A DNA stretch of 5,932 bases from positions 1 through 5,932 of the forward strand of contig CAMWLD010000149.1 of the NCBI GenBank assembly GCA_947175005.1, written 5' to 3'. Positions 1-5,287 of this stretch are shown here, one piece after another. The translations under genes were made by a program, and so were the position numbers. The stretch's first letter is position 1, and each line of letters opens with the position of its first letter. This DNA is from an uncultured Ruminococcus sp. Lineage in GTDB: Bacteria; Bacillota; Clostridia; Oscillospirales; Ruminococcaceae. The notes beneath the pieces are model-generated. The model saw only the letters and a list, made by a program, of their open reading frames with translations, did no database searches and was not told the origin of the DNA.

Positions 1-804
1 GTATATTGCAGCTACAATGGCAGGGGGTTTTTGCGGCACGTACTGATAAGGGCGGCGGGTAATACGGATGATATTATGTGCGTTATTGTGGGGGCGGCGA
101 GGGAATTTCCCGAGAAGAGGGAGTTTACACGGCGGCTTATGAAAAGGTGTCCCGGGATAACGTCGCTGTATTTTTCGGTGAGCAGTTCGGAAAAAATGGT
201 CACGGGAGGCTGCATGGAGCGGCTTTGGGGAAAGGAGCATTTGGAGGATATTATTTGCGGGAAAAAATTTGCGATATCTCCCGGGTCCTTTGCGCAGGTG
301 AACCCTGTGCAGGCGGAGGTTTTATATGAACTTGCGATAAAATATGCCGATATAAAGTCCACGGACACGGTCATTGACGCTTACTGCGGCATTGGCACGC
401 TGACTGCTCTGGCGGCAGAGAGGGCCAAATATGTTTACGGGTGCGAGATAAACGAGACGGCTGTTATGGACGGGCAGGAAAATCTGCGGATAAACGGCAT
501 AGGCAATGCACGCATTGTTTGTGAGGACAGCGGGAGATTTATGGAAGAGTTCCGCGGAGGCGGTTTGGCGGCAGACGTTGTCATTTTAGACCCTGCGAGA
601 GCGGGGTGCGACAGGCGGTTTTTGGCAAATCTTGTGCAGATCGCTCCGAAGCGGATAGTTTATGTTTCCTGCAACCCCGAAAGTCAGGCGAGAGATGTGT
701 TTTATCTGGTGCAAAGAGGGTATAAGCTCAAAAAACTGTCGCCTGTGGATATGTTTCCGTGGACGGGGCATGTGGAGTGTGTGGGGCTGCTTTATAAAGT
801 GTAA
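1..804 (+). CDS. rlmD: 23S rRNA (uracil-C5)-methyltransferase, RlmD/RlmCD type, 5'-truncated by window edge
   Basis: This SAM-dependent enzyme puts a methyl group on C5 of a uridine in 23S rRNA: U1939 for RlmD, and U747 plus U1939 for the Firmicutes dual enzyme RlmCD. The frame is open from base 1, and the residues before the first possible TTG (base 31) already match the family (GRGFLRHVLIR), so the real start is outside the window. Visible motifs are the SAM-binding DAYCGIGTL (codons 376-402), DPARAGCD (589-612), YVSCNP with the nucleophilic Cys codon at 670-672, and the C-terminal DMFPWTGHVECVG with the catalytic Glu codon at 775-777. The missing N-terminus would hold any TRAM domain and the iron-sulfur cysteines, so RlmD cannot be told from RlmCD or another paralogue here. 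It ends with TAA. No terminator is visible in the 44 bases before the next gene, so read-through is possible. Confidence 0.93.
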   Translation, partial: VYCSYNGRGFLRHVLIRAAGNTDDIMCVIVGAAREFPEKREFTRRLMKRCPGITSLYFSVSSSEKMVTGGCMERLWGKEHLEDIICGKKFAISPGSFAQVNPVQAEVLYELAIKYADIKSTDTVIDAYCGIGTLTALAAERAKYVYGCEINETAVMDGQENLRINGIGNARIVCEDSGRFMEEFRGGGLAADVVILDPARAGCDRRFLANLVQIAPKRIVYVSCNPESQARDVFYLVQRGYKLKKLSPVDMFPWTGHVECVGLLYKV

Positions 805-848
805 TTTGAGGCGGCTTGGCAATAGGCGTATTTAGATGAGGTGCACAT

Positions 849-1280
849 ATGGCAAACACAAATTCAGAAAATCCGTATGTAGGACGCAAATTTCAAGAAC
901 TTGTACAAAAAATTCTCAAGGAAAGATACAATACATATTTTGAGCAGGAAGCAGCAATTCCTATCGGCAATCCTCCAAAAGCGCATAAGTTTGACCTTGC
1001 CAATAATGACAGGACTATTGTTGCTGAATGCAAGTGCTATACATGGACAGACTCCGGAAATGTTCCGAGCGCAAAACTTATGGGCTTGGATGAGGCAGTA
1101 TTCTACTTTGGATTTCTGCCCGCCGGGACACAGAAAATTCTCTGCATGAAAAAAGCTGCGTTCGGAGAAAAAAAAGAGACACTTGCGGAATACTATGTTC
1201 GTGTACATGGACATTTGCTCGGAGATGTATATGTTTTTGAAATTTCAGATGAGGGGGATATAAAAGTAATCAGAAACTGA
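849..1280 (+). CDS. Small PD-(D/E)XK nuclease-like protein of unknown role
   Basis: The 143-residue product has the signature of the PD-(D/E)XK (restriction endonuclease-like) fold. An N-terminal helix GRKFQELVQKIL carries Glu17, followed by KFDL with Asp49, then IVAECK with Glu60 and Lys62. A helix SAKLMGLDEAVFYF follows, and a later strand region ends LLGDVYVFEI. These residues are what a metal-dependent phosphodiesterase of this class would need, so it is probably an active nuclease. It has no helicase, DNA-recognition or membrane domain and is about the size of a single catalytic domain. The ATG is preceded by GAGGTG (838-843), which supports this start. It lies 44 bases after the rRNA methyltransferase and 16 bases before a SAM methyltransferase, so the last two are probably cotranscribed. 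Its base composition is more AT-rich than malQ downstream. I recognise the fold but not a named gene. A role in defence, repair or DNA uptake is open. Confidence 0.8.
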   Translation: MANTNSENPYVGRKFQELVQKILKERYNTYFEQEAAIPIGNPPKAHKFDLANNDRTIVAECKCYTWTDSGNVPSAKLMGLDEAVFYFGFLPAGTQKILCMKKAAFGEKKETLAEYYVRVHGHLLGDVYVFEISDEGDIKVIRN

Positions 1281-1296
1281 GAAAGGAAAGACTGCC

Positions 1297-2019
1297 ATGA
1301 GTGAAAAAGTGAATGTTCGGGGATACCTGGAATATGTAAATGCACCGTGGGGCAAATTGTTTTATAAATTAGCATGGCATAATATAGAATGCAAGGAAAA
1401 AAGAATTCTTGATTTCGGAAGCGGGTTTGGATATACGGCAGATCATTTCGCCGAATACAATAATGTAGTTGCCGTTGAGCCGAATGAAGAAATGCTGAAG
1501 CATCAATTTACCGATAATCACTATGAGCAGATAATTGGCGGTATTGAGGCTTTAAAAAATATGCCGGGGCAATCCTTTGATGTGATAATTTGCCACAATG
1601 TTATGGAATATATGAATGACAGGGAAGAATTATTGTTTGAATTTAACAGGCTATTAAAGCCGAATGGCTTTATTTCCGTTATTAAGCATAACAGAGCAGG
1701 AAAAATAATGCATAAGGCTGTGTTTGAATACAATATTGACGAGGCCTTGAAGCTATTGGAAAACGGGAATTCGGAATCTGTTAATTTCGGAACGATAAAT
1801 GAATATGACGATCACGAGTTGGAAGAATACTGCAAGGGCAGCTTTATAATACATAAAATTTATGGCTTGCGCATTTTTTATGCCTTACAACGAAATGAAC
1901 TGAAGACGGGAGATGAATGGCTTTCAAATATGTATGCTCTTGAATGCAGGGCAGAGGAAATTCCCGAATTCAGGGATATTGCATTTTTTCATCATATTAT
2001 TCTCCGAAAGGTAACATAA
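1297..2019 (+). CDS. Class I SAM-dependent methyltransferase, CmoM/SmtA-like
   Basis: The 240-residue protein is a Rossmann-fold methyltransferase. Motif I is ILDFGSGFGYTADHF (residues 37-51), the ribose-binding acid is Glu61 in VVAVEP, motif IV is SFDVIICHNVMEY (93-105), and LLKPNGFISV (119-128) is the usual post-IV segment. The second half resembles E. coli CmoM (formerly SmtA), which methylates the carboxyl of cmo5U34 in tRNA: a KHNRAGKIMH stretch parallels YNAHGLLMHN, and there is a similar YALE-containing C-terminal region. It has no NPPY/DPPY motif and no target-recognition domain, so it is not a typical DNA methyltransferase despite the nuclease-like neighbour. The start ATG follows AAAGGA (1282-1287) at good spacing, and the gene is 16 bases behind the nuclease-like gene. 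It is AT-rich: 22 of 60 bases are G/C in 1381-1440, counted by hand. The substrate is uncertain, with tRNA the best guess from similarity. Confidence 0.8.
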   Translation: MSEKVNVRGYLEYVNAPWGKLFYKLAWHNIECKEKRILDFGSGFGYTADHFAEYNNVVAVEPNEEMLKHQFTDNHYEQIIGGIEALKNMPGQSFDVIICHNVMEYMNDREELLFEFNRLLKPNGFISVIKHNRAGKIMHKAVFEYNIDEALKLLENGNSESVNFGTINEYDDHELEEYCKGSFIIHKIYGLRIFYALQRNELKTGDEWLSNMYALECRAEEIPEFRDIAFFHHIILRKVT

Positions 2020-2110
2020 ATAAAATCAAGCTTTGGAGCACCGTTATGCTTGAAGATACGGGCGAATGAAAATAAGCGGTTTGCAGGGCGTTTTCCGATA
2101 GGTGATTATA

Positions 2111-2144
2111 TGCAAAATTTTTCCTGATTTCCTATTGCAAAATT
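2111..2144 (+). repeat. Two direct copies of TGCAAAATT, 25 bases apart, at the malQ promoter
   Basis: TGCAAAATT occurs at 2111-2119 and 2136-2144. The second copy overlaps the -35 hexamer of the malQ promoter, and a related TTGCAAA lies at 2190-2195 in the leader. A 25-base period is close to whole helical turns, as expected for paired binding sites of a regulator. AT-richness makes chance repetition plausible, so this is a weak call. Confidence 0.35.
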
Positions 2145-2163
2145 CAGAAAAAAAAGGTATAAT
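2135..2163 (+). promoter_or_regulatory. SigA-type promoter for malQ
   Basis: A -35 hexamer TTGCAA (2135-2140; 4 of 6 matches to TTGACA) is followed after exactly 17 bases by a perfect -10 hexamer TATAAT (2158-2163). The spacer and upstream region hold A/T tracts, including an A-run at 2148-2155, which could aid RNA polymerase binding. Transcription would start near 2170 and give a leader of about 70 bases before malQ. The promoter sits in a 219-base gap after the methyltransferase gene, so malQ probably has its own transcription unit. Confidence 0.8.
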
Positions 2164-2199
2164 ATATATGTATGCGTAAAACAGCAGGTTGCAAACCAT

Positions 2200-2219
2200 G
2201 TTATCCTTTACAGGATAAC
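2200..2219 (+). promoter_or_regulatory. Perfect inverted repeat in the malQ leader (operator or RNA hairpin)
   Basis: GTTATCCT (2200-2207) and AGGATAAC (2212-2219) are perfect reverse complements separated by TTAC, giving an 8-bp stem with a 4-base loop. It lies about 30 bases downstream of the predicted transcription start and ends 5 bases before GAAAGG (2225-2230), the malQ ribosome binding site. That position suits either a repressor operator blocking transcription or a leader hairpin affecting translation. No T-run follows, so it is not an intrinsic terminator. Just upstream, GGTTGCAAACC (2187-2197) is a further imperfect palindrome. The regulator is unknown. Confidence 0.6.
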
Positions 2220-2238
2220 CCAAAGAAAGGTTGATGTT

Positions 2239-3843
2239 ATGAGAGCGTGCGGCATACTGTGCCATATTTCAAGTCTGCCCTCCCCTTACGGGATAGGGAC
2301 GCTGGGGAAAGAAGCTTACAGATTCGTGGATTTTCTCCGCAGGGCGGGGCAGGGCTACTGGCAGATATTGCCTGTAGGGCCTACGGGGTTCGGGGATTCC
2401 CCTTATCAGAGTTATTCCGCTTTTGCGGGGAATCCGCTGCTTATTGATATTGATATGCTTATTGCGGGGGGCTTGGTTGACGAGAACGACAATGATGTGA
2501 AGCTTCTTCGCAGCAAGGAGAAATTTGCGGATTTCGGACAGCTGTTTTCCTTTAAGCGGCTTATACTTGCCAAAGCCCATGGGGCGTTTACGGCTAAGGG
2601 GACGGCTGTTTCGGGCGTGTCTGTTTCAGACAAATCCGCTCCCGCAAATTCGGGGAATGTTCACAAAAAGAGCTGCTGCGGTGATTTGGCGGATTTTTCG
2701 GCATTTTGCAGGAAGAATGCTTGGTGGCTGGATGATTATGCGCTGTTTATGTCCCTTAAATACCATTTCAAGCAGGTCATGTGGACGCTGTGGGAGGACA
2801 AGTACCGTTTGCGTGAAAAGCAGGCTTTACAGGAATATTCCGCTGCCCATGCTGCGGATATTGAACAGTGGAAATTTATGCAGTATGAGTTTTTCCTACA
2901 GTACAGGGCGCTGAAAAAATACGCCAACAAGTGCGGGATAAAGATATACGGCGATATGCCCATTTATGTTTCAATGGACAGCAGCGACATTTGGGCGAAT
3001 CCCGAAATGTTTATGCTGGACGGGGACTGCCGCCCTGTTTCGGTGGCGGGGTGTCCTCCGGACGATTTCGCTCCTACGGGGCAGCTTTGGGGGAATCCCC
3101 TTTATGACTGGGACTACATGGAGGACGACTGCTACAAATGGTGGGTGACCCGTGTAAAATACAGTGCGGAGCTTTTTGATCTGACGAGAATAGACCATTT
3201 CAGGGGCTTTGAGAGCTTTTATGCGATACCTGCGGAGGACGACACTGCCGAGCACGGAAAATGGCTCAAAGGTCCCGGTATGAAGCTGTTTAAGGCGATA
3301 AAGTCCGAGCTTCCGGGCGTTAAGCTTGTGGCGGAGGACTTGGGGTTCTTGACCGAAGATGTGGTGACAATGCTGGCGGAAGCGGGTTACCCCGGAATGA
3401 AGGTTCTGGAGTTCGGCTTCGGCGGAGACGACAGCGGTTATCTGCCTCACAATTACGATAAAAACAGTGTGGTATACATCGGCACTCACGACAATGAGAC
3501 TGCTTTGGGCTGGTACAGAGGCTGCGACAAGGAGACTAAGAAGCGTATTCGCCGCTATCTGGGGCTTTCCAAAAAGGCGGAGGACGGCAAGATCGTTGCT
3601 CACCTTATACGCACGGCATATGCCAGTGTTTCAGACCTGTGCATTATACAGCTTCAGGATCTGCTGCTGCTGGACAATTCCGCAAGAATGAATGTTCCCT
3701 CGACCATTGGCGGCGGGAACTGGCAATGGCGTTTCCCTGCGGGGGCTTTGAATGAAAAGCTTGCCCGTGCGCTGCGCAGGCTTGCTAAGACCTATTACAG
3801 GGAGAGGCAGGAGGAGCGGAAACAGGAGGCAAGAAAAGGATAA
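2239..3843 (+). CDS. malQ: 4-alpha-glucanotransferase (amylomaltase, GH77)
   Basis: This cytoplasmic enzyme transfers alpha-1,4-glucan segments between maltodextrins and releases glucose, feeding maltose, maltodextrin or glycogen metabolism. The 534-residue product is full length and clearly GH77: the N-terminal region has GILCHISSLPSPYGIGTLG and GPTGFGDSPYQSYSAFAGNP, and KIYGDMPIYVSMDSSDIWAN lies at 235-254. The nucleophile is Asp319 in RIDHFRGF, the acid/base Glu366 in VAEDLG and the third carboxylate Asp418 in GTHDNE; ARMNVPSTIGG is near the end. Two features stand out. Residues about 116-148 form a Ser/Ala/Lys-rich insert between an otherwise normal helix and FCRKNAWWLDDYALF. The last 14 residues are a highly charged tail encoded by degenerate heptamer repeats. 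The ATG follows GAAAGG (2225-2230) at 8 bases, and the gene has its own SigA-like promoter and a leader palindrome. It is much more GC-rich than the two genes before it. Confidence 0.97.
   Translation: MRACGILCHISSLPSPYGIGTLGKEAYRFVDFLRRAGQGYWQILPVGPTGFGDSPYQSYSAFAGNPLLIDIDMLIAGGLVDENDNDVKLLRSKEKFADFGQLFSFKRLILAKAHGAFTAKGTAVSGVSVSDKSAPANSGNVHKKSCCGDLADFSAFCRKNAWWLDDYALFMSLKYHFKQVMWTLWEDKYRLREKQALQEYSAAHAADIEQWKFMQYEFFLQYRALKKYANKCGIKIYGDMPIYVSMDSSDIWANPEMFMLDGDCRPVSVAGCPPDDFAPTGQLWGNPLYDWDYMEDDCYKWWVTRVKYSAELFDLTRIDHFRGFESFYAIPAEDDTAEHGKWLKGPGMKLFKAIKSELPGVKLVAEDLGFLTEDVVTMLAEAGYPGMKVLEFGFGGDDSGYLPHNYDKNSVVYIGTHDNETALGWYRGCDKETKKRIRRYLGLSKKAEDGKIVAHLIRTAYASVSDLCIIQLQDLLLLDNSARMNVPSTIGGGNWQWRFPAGALNEKLARALRRLAKTYYRERQEERKQEARKG
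3805..3833 (+). repeat. Degenerate heptamer repeats inside the malQ 3' end (left arm of inverted pair)
   Basis: Read as units, this segment is AGGCAGG, AGGAGCGG, AAACAGG and AGGCAAG: three heptamers and one octamer. The last unit is the exact reverse complement of the first heptamer at 3905-3911. The whole arm can pair with 3905-3932 with roughly 23 Watson-Crick and 2 G-U pairs by my hand alignment. It encodes the charged MalQ tail (RERQEERKQEARKG), which lies beyond the usual end of the enzyme. Confidence 0.55.
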
Positions 3844-3904
3844 GCCTTTTTCCGAAAAATCATTGTGCGGTTATGAAAATCAACAAGGTAAAAGGTCAAA
3901 GCGT

Positions 3905-3932
3905 CTTGCCTCTTGCTTCCTGCCTCTTGCCT
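3905..3932 (+). repeat. Four tandem heptamers CTTGCCT / CTTGCTT / CCTGCCT / CTTGCCT
   Basis: Four heptamers run without gaps, the first and last identical and the middle two each differing by one base. They sit in the 105-base gap between malQ and the likely ymdB start, ending 5 bases before its Shine-Dalgarno sequence. Tandem heptamers of similar form are known as dispersed elements in some bacteria, such as the cyanobacterial STRR class; I cannot say whether this is the same family. Together with 3805-3833 they form an imperfect inverted repeat with a 71-base loop. Confidence 0.75.
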
Positions 3933-3937
3933 CGAGT

Positions 3938-3945
3938 AGGTGATC
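3938..3945 (+). promoter_or_regulatory. Ribosome binding site that favours a TTG start for ymdB
   Basis: AGGTGATC is fully complementary to GAUCACCU near the 3' end of 16S rRNA. Its AGG core lies 8 bases before TTG at 3949, normal spacing. The in-frame GTG at 3940 lies inside this site and has no good Shine-Dalgarno of its own, so TTG is the better start. Confidence 0.65.
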
Positions 3946-3948
3946 GGA

Positions 3949-4719
3949 TTGATTAAGATACTTTTCGCAGGGGATATTGTGGGCAGCGGGGGGCGCAAGT
4001 GCGCTGCCAAGGTGATCTACAGGCTGCGGGGGGAGGAAAAAATCGACATTGTGATCGTCAACGGGGAAAATTCCGCTGACGGTAACGGCATTACAAAAGA
4101 AGCAATGGACGAGCTTTTTACCTTTGCGGACGTGATAACCACGGGAAACCACTGCTTCAGGCGGCGTGAGTTTATGCCTGTTTGGGAAAAGTCCCCCGAG
4201 ACCCTTTTGCGCCCGGGAAATTACCCCGAGGGCGTGCCCGGACATGGGTACTGCATAGTGGACAAGGGCAGCTACAGCATTGCGGTAGTGAACATTATGG
4301 GTACGGCGTTTATGGAGCCTTTGAATAACCCGTTTGAGTATGCGGAGAATCTGCTGTCCACGCTTTCCACGCCAAACATTTTTGTGGACTTTCACGCCGA
4401 GGCAACGGGTGAGAAAAAGGCTATGGGATTTTTTTTGGACGGCAAGGTCTCGGCTGTGGTGGGAACTCACACTCATGTTCAGACTGCCGACGAGGTCATT
4501 CTCCCTATGGGCACGGCGTACATTACGGACGCGGGAATGTGTGGGGCTGAGTTGTCGGTGCTGGGGGTGAAAAAGGAGCTGGCTGTTCAAAAGCAAAGGT
4601 ACAAAATGCCTGTGCGCTTTACAGAGTCAGACGAGCCGCCTTTCTTCTGCGGTGTGCTTATAACTGCCGACGAGAAAAGCGGCAAGGCTCTTGATATACG
4701 GCGGCTGATGATACGCTGA
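3949..4719 (+). CDS. ymdB: YmdB-family metallophosphoesterase (2',3'-cyclic nucleotide phosphodiesterase family)
   Basis: YmdB-family proteins are dimetal phosphoesterases. The B. subtilis member hydrolyses 2',3'-cyclic nucleotides and affects the choice between motility and biofilm formation. From TTG 3949 the product is 256 residues, close to the B. subtilis length, and begins MIKILFAGDIVG like the family. The metal-binding residues all appear: Asp9 (AGDIVG), Glu40 and Asn41 (VNGENS), Asn67 and His68 (TGNH), His149 (VDFHAEAT), His174 and His176 (VVGTHTHVQTAD). DFHAEATGEK, GTHTHVQTAD and GTAYITDAGM are near-identical to the family. One departure is GNHCFRRRE, where most members have GNHTWDKKE-like sequence. 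An upstream GTG at 3940 would add three residues. The gene stands alone here rather than after RNase Y (rny), its usual partner in Bacillus. It lies 105 bases after malQ with no clear promoter between them, so it may be cotranscribed with malQ. Confidence 0.93.
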   Translation: MIKILFAGDIVGSGGRKCAAKVIYRLRGEEKIDIVIVNGENSADGNGITKEAMDELFTFADVITTGNHCFRRREFMPVWEKSPETLLRPGNYPEGVPGHGYCIVDKGSYSIAVVNIMGTAFMEPLNNPFEYAENLLSTLSTPNIFVDFHAEATGEKKAMGFFLDGKVSAVVGTHTHVQTADEVILPMGTAYITDAGMCGAELSVLGVKKELAVQKQRYKMPVRFTESDEPPFFCGVLITADEKSGKALDIRRLMIR

Positions 4720-4728
4720 CAGACTTCT

Positions 4729-4807
4729 GTGCAGGGTGCTGTGCGTTTTACTGCACGGTAATGCCGAGGGCGAATGCAGTTTTGTGCAGACGGCGGAGGC
4801 TGTCTGC
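4729..4807 (+). other. GC-rich intergenic segment with competing hairpins
   Basis: In the 199-base gap after ymdB, GTGCAG occurs at 4729-4734 and again at 4784-4789. Both copies can pair with the single CTGCAC at 4751-4756, so the two stems exclude each other. GCAGAC (4786-4791) can also pair with GTCTGC (4802-4807), overlapping the second GTGCAG. No T-run follows any stem, so none is a standard intrinsic terminator. It may be the 3' end structure of the ymdB transcript or a leader element. No known riboswitch was recognised. Confidence 0.35.
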
Positions 4808-4850
4808 CGCAGCAATACATATTAAGTTAAAATCACGATCCATATTTCTA

Positions 4851-4880
4851 TTTACACGCAAGGACGGATTTTCCGAAAAT
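4851..4880 (+). promoter_or_regulatory. Possible spoVS promoter region containing a perfect 13-base palindrome
   Basis: TTTACA (4851-4856) could serve as a -35 element with GAAAAT (4875-4880) as a poor -10 after 18 bases. The -10 is itself the right arm of a perfect inverted repeat, ATTTTC-C-GAAAAT (4868-4880). In B. subtilis spoVS depends on sigma-H, but the best local match (AAGGAC at 4860-4865) lacks a properly spaced GAAT element. The region is AT-rich and suited to a promoter, but the exact elements are uncertain. Confidence 0.3.
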
Positions 4881-4918
4881 ATATCTTTCAAAAATACAAC
4901 TTTCAGGAGGAATTTATC

Positions 4919-5287
4919 ATGGAAATTTTAAAGGTATCCGCAGGTTCATCACCTAAGTCGGTAGCGGGGGCTATTGCAAATGTTGTCCGCAAAAACGGCG
5001 AGACAGAGCTGAGGGCGGTAGGCGCAGGTGCGTCAAATCAGGCTGTTAAGGGAATTGCGGTTGCAAGGAGCTATCTTGCGGCTGTGGGGATAGAGCTTGT
5101 CTGCTTCCCTGCTTTTGAGACTGTGCTTATTAACGGCGAAGAGCGCACTGCAATGAAGTTCATCTGCTTTGACCGCTATTACACCGAGGCGGAGGGCAGT
5201 CTTGTTCTTCCCGATGAATATTATGAGGGGCAGGGCGGACAGCCTGCGGAAACGGACGGATATTACTTTGATGAAACAAACAGATAA
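4919..5287 (+). CDS. spoVS: Stage V sporulation protein S, with C-terminal extension
   Basis: SpoVS is a small Alba-like protein needed for later stages of sporulation in B. subtilis, where it affects spore coat assembly and septation; nucleic-acid binding is suggested by the fold. Residues 1-86 align with B. subtilis SpoVS along its whole length: MEILKVSAGSSPKSVAGAIA at the start, AVGAGASNQAVKGIAVAR (33-50), then CFPAFETVLINGEERTAMK (62-80). The ATG is preceded by a perfect AGGAGG (4905-4910) at 8 bases. The odd part is residues 87-122, an acidic, Tyr/Gly-rich tail (YYTEAEG, PDEYYEGQGG, DGYYFDE) absent from the 86-residue Bacillus protein. The tail appears soluble and probably flexible. The last 17 bases overlap the start of the DHHW gene in another frame, pointing to coupled translation. 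The gene probably has its own promoter in the AT-rich gap upstream. Confidence 0.95.
   Translation: MEILKVSAGSSPKSVAGAIANVVRKNGETELRAVGAGASNQAVKGIAVARSYLAAVGIELVCFPAFETVLINGEERTAMKFICFDRYYTEAEGSLVLPDEYYEGQGGQPAETDGYYFDETNR

Noticed and set aside
849..2019. Classical type II restriction-modification system
   Set aside because: The methyltransferase lacks DNA-methyltransferase catalytic motifs (NPPY/DPPY or PC) and a target-recognition domain, and resembles tRNA or small-molecule enzymes.
2026..2053. Terminator after the methyltransferase gene (TCAAGC / GCTTGA)
   Set aside because: A 6-bp stem with a 16-base loop and no T-run; likely chance.
2971..3603. Minus-strand open frame (210 codons) inside malQ
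   Set aside because: It lies wholly opposite conserved GH77 catalytic coding sequence, and its product is Arg/Val-rich with no recognisable domain.
3834..3851. Intrinsic terminator at the end of malQ (AAAAGG-ATAAG-CCTTTT then T)
   Set aside because: The stem has only two G-C pairs and its T-run is already used in the stem, so it is too weak to call.
3880..4596. Long minus-strand open frame (238 codons) opposite ymdB
   Set aside because: It mirrors the clearly functional ymdB on the + strand, matches no family I know, and its KQEAR-type C-terminus simply comes from reading the heptamer repeats backwards.
4859..4885. Sigma-H promoter for spoVS, as in B. subtilis
   Set aside because: AAGGAC could pass as a -35, but the bases after it are CGG rather than A/T, and no GAAT element lies at 11-12 bases spacing.
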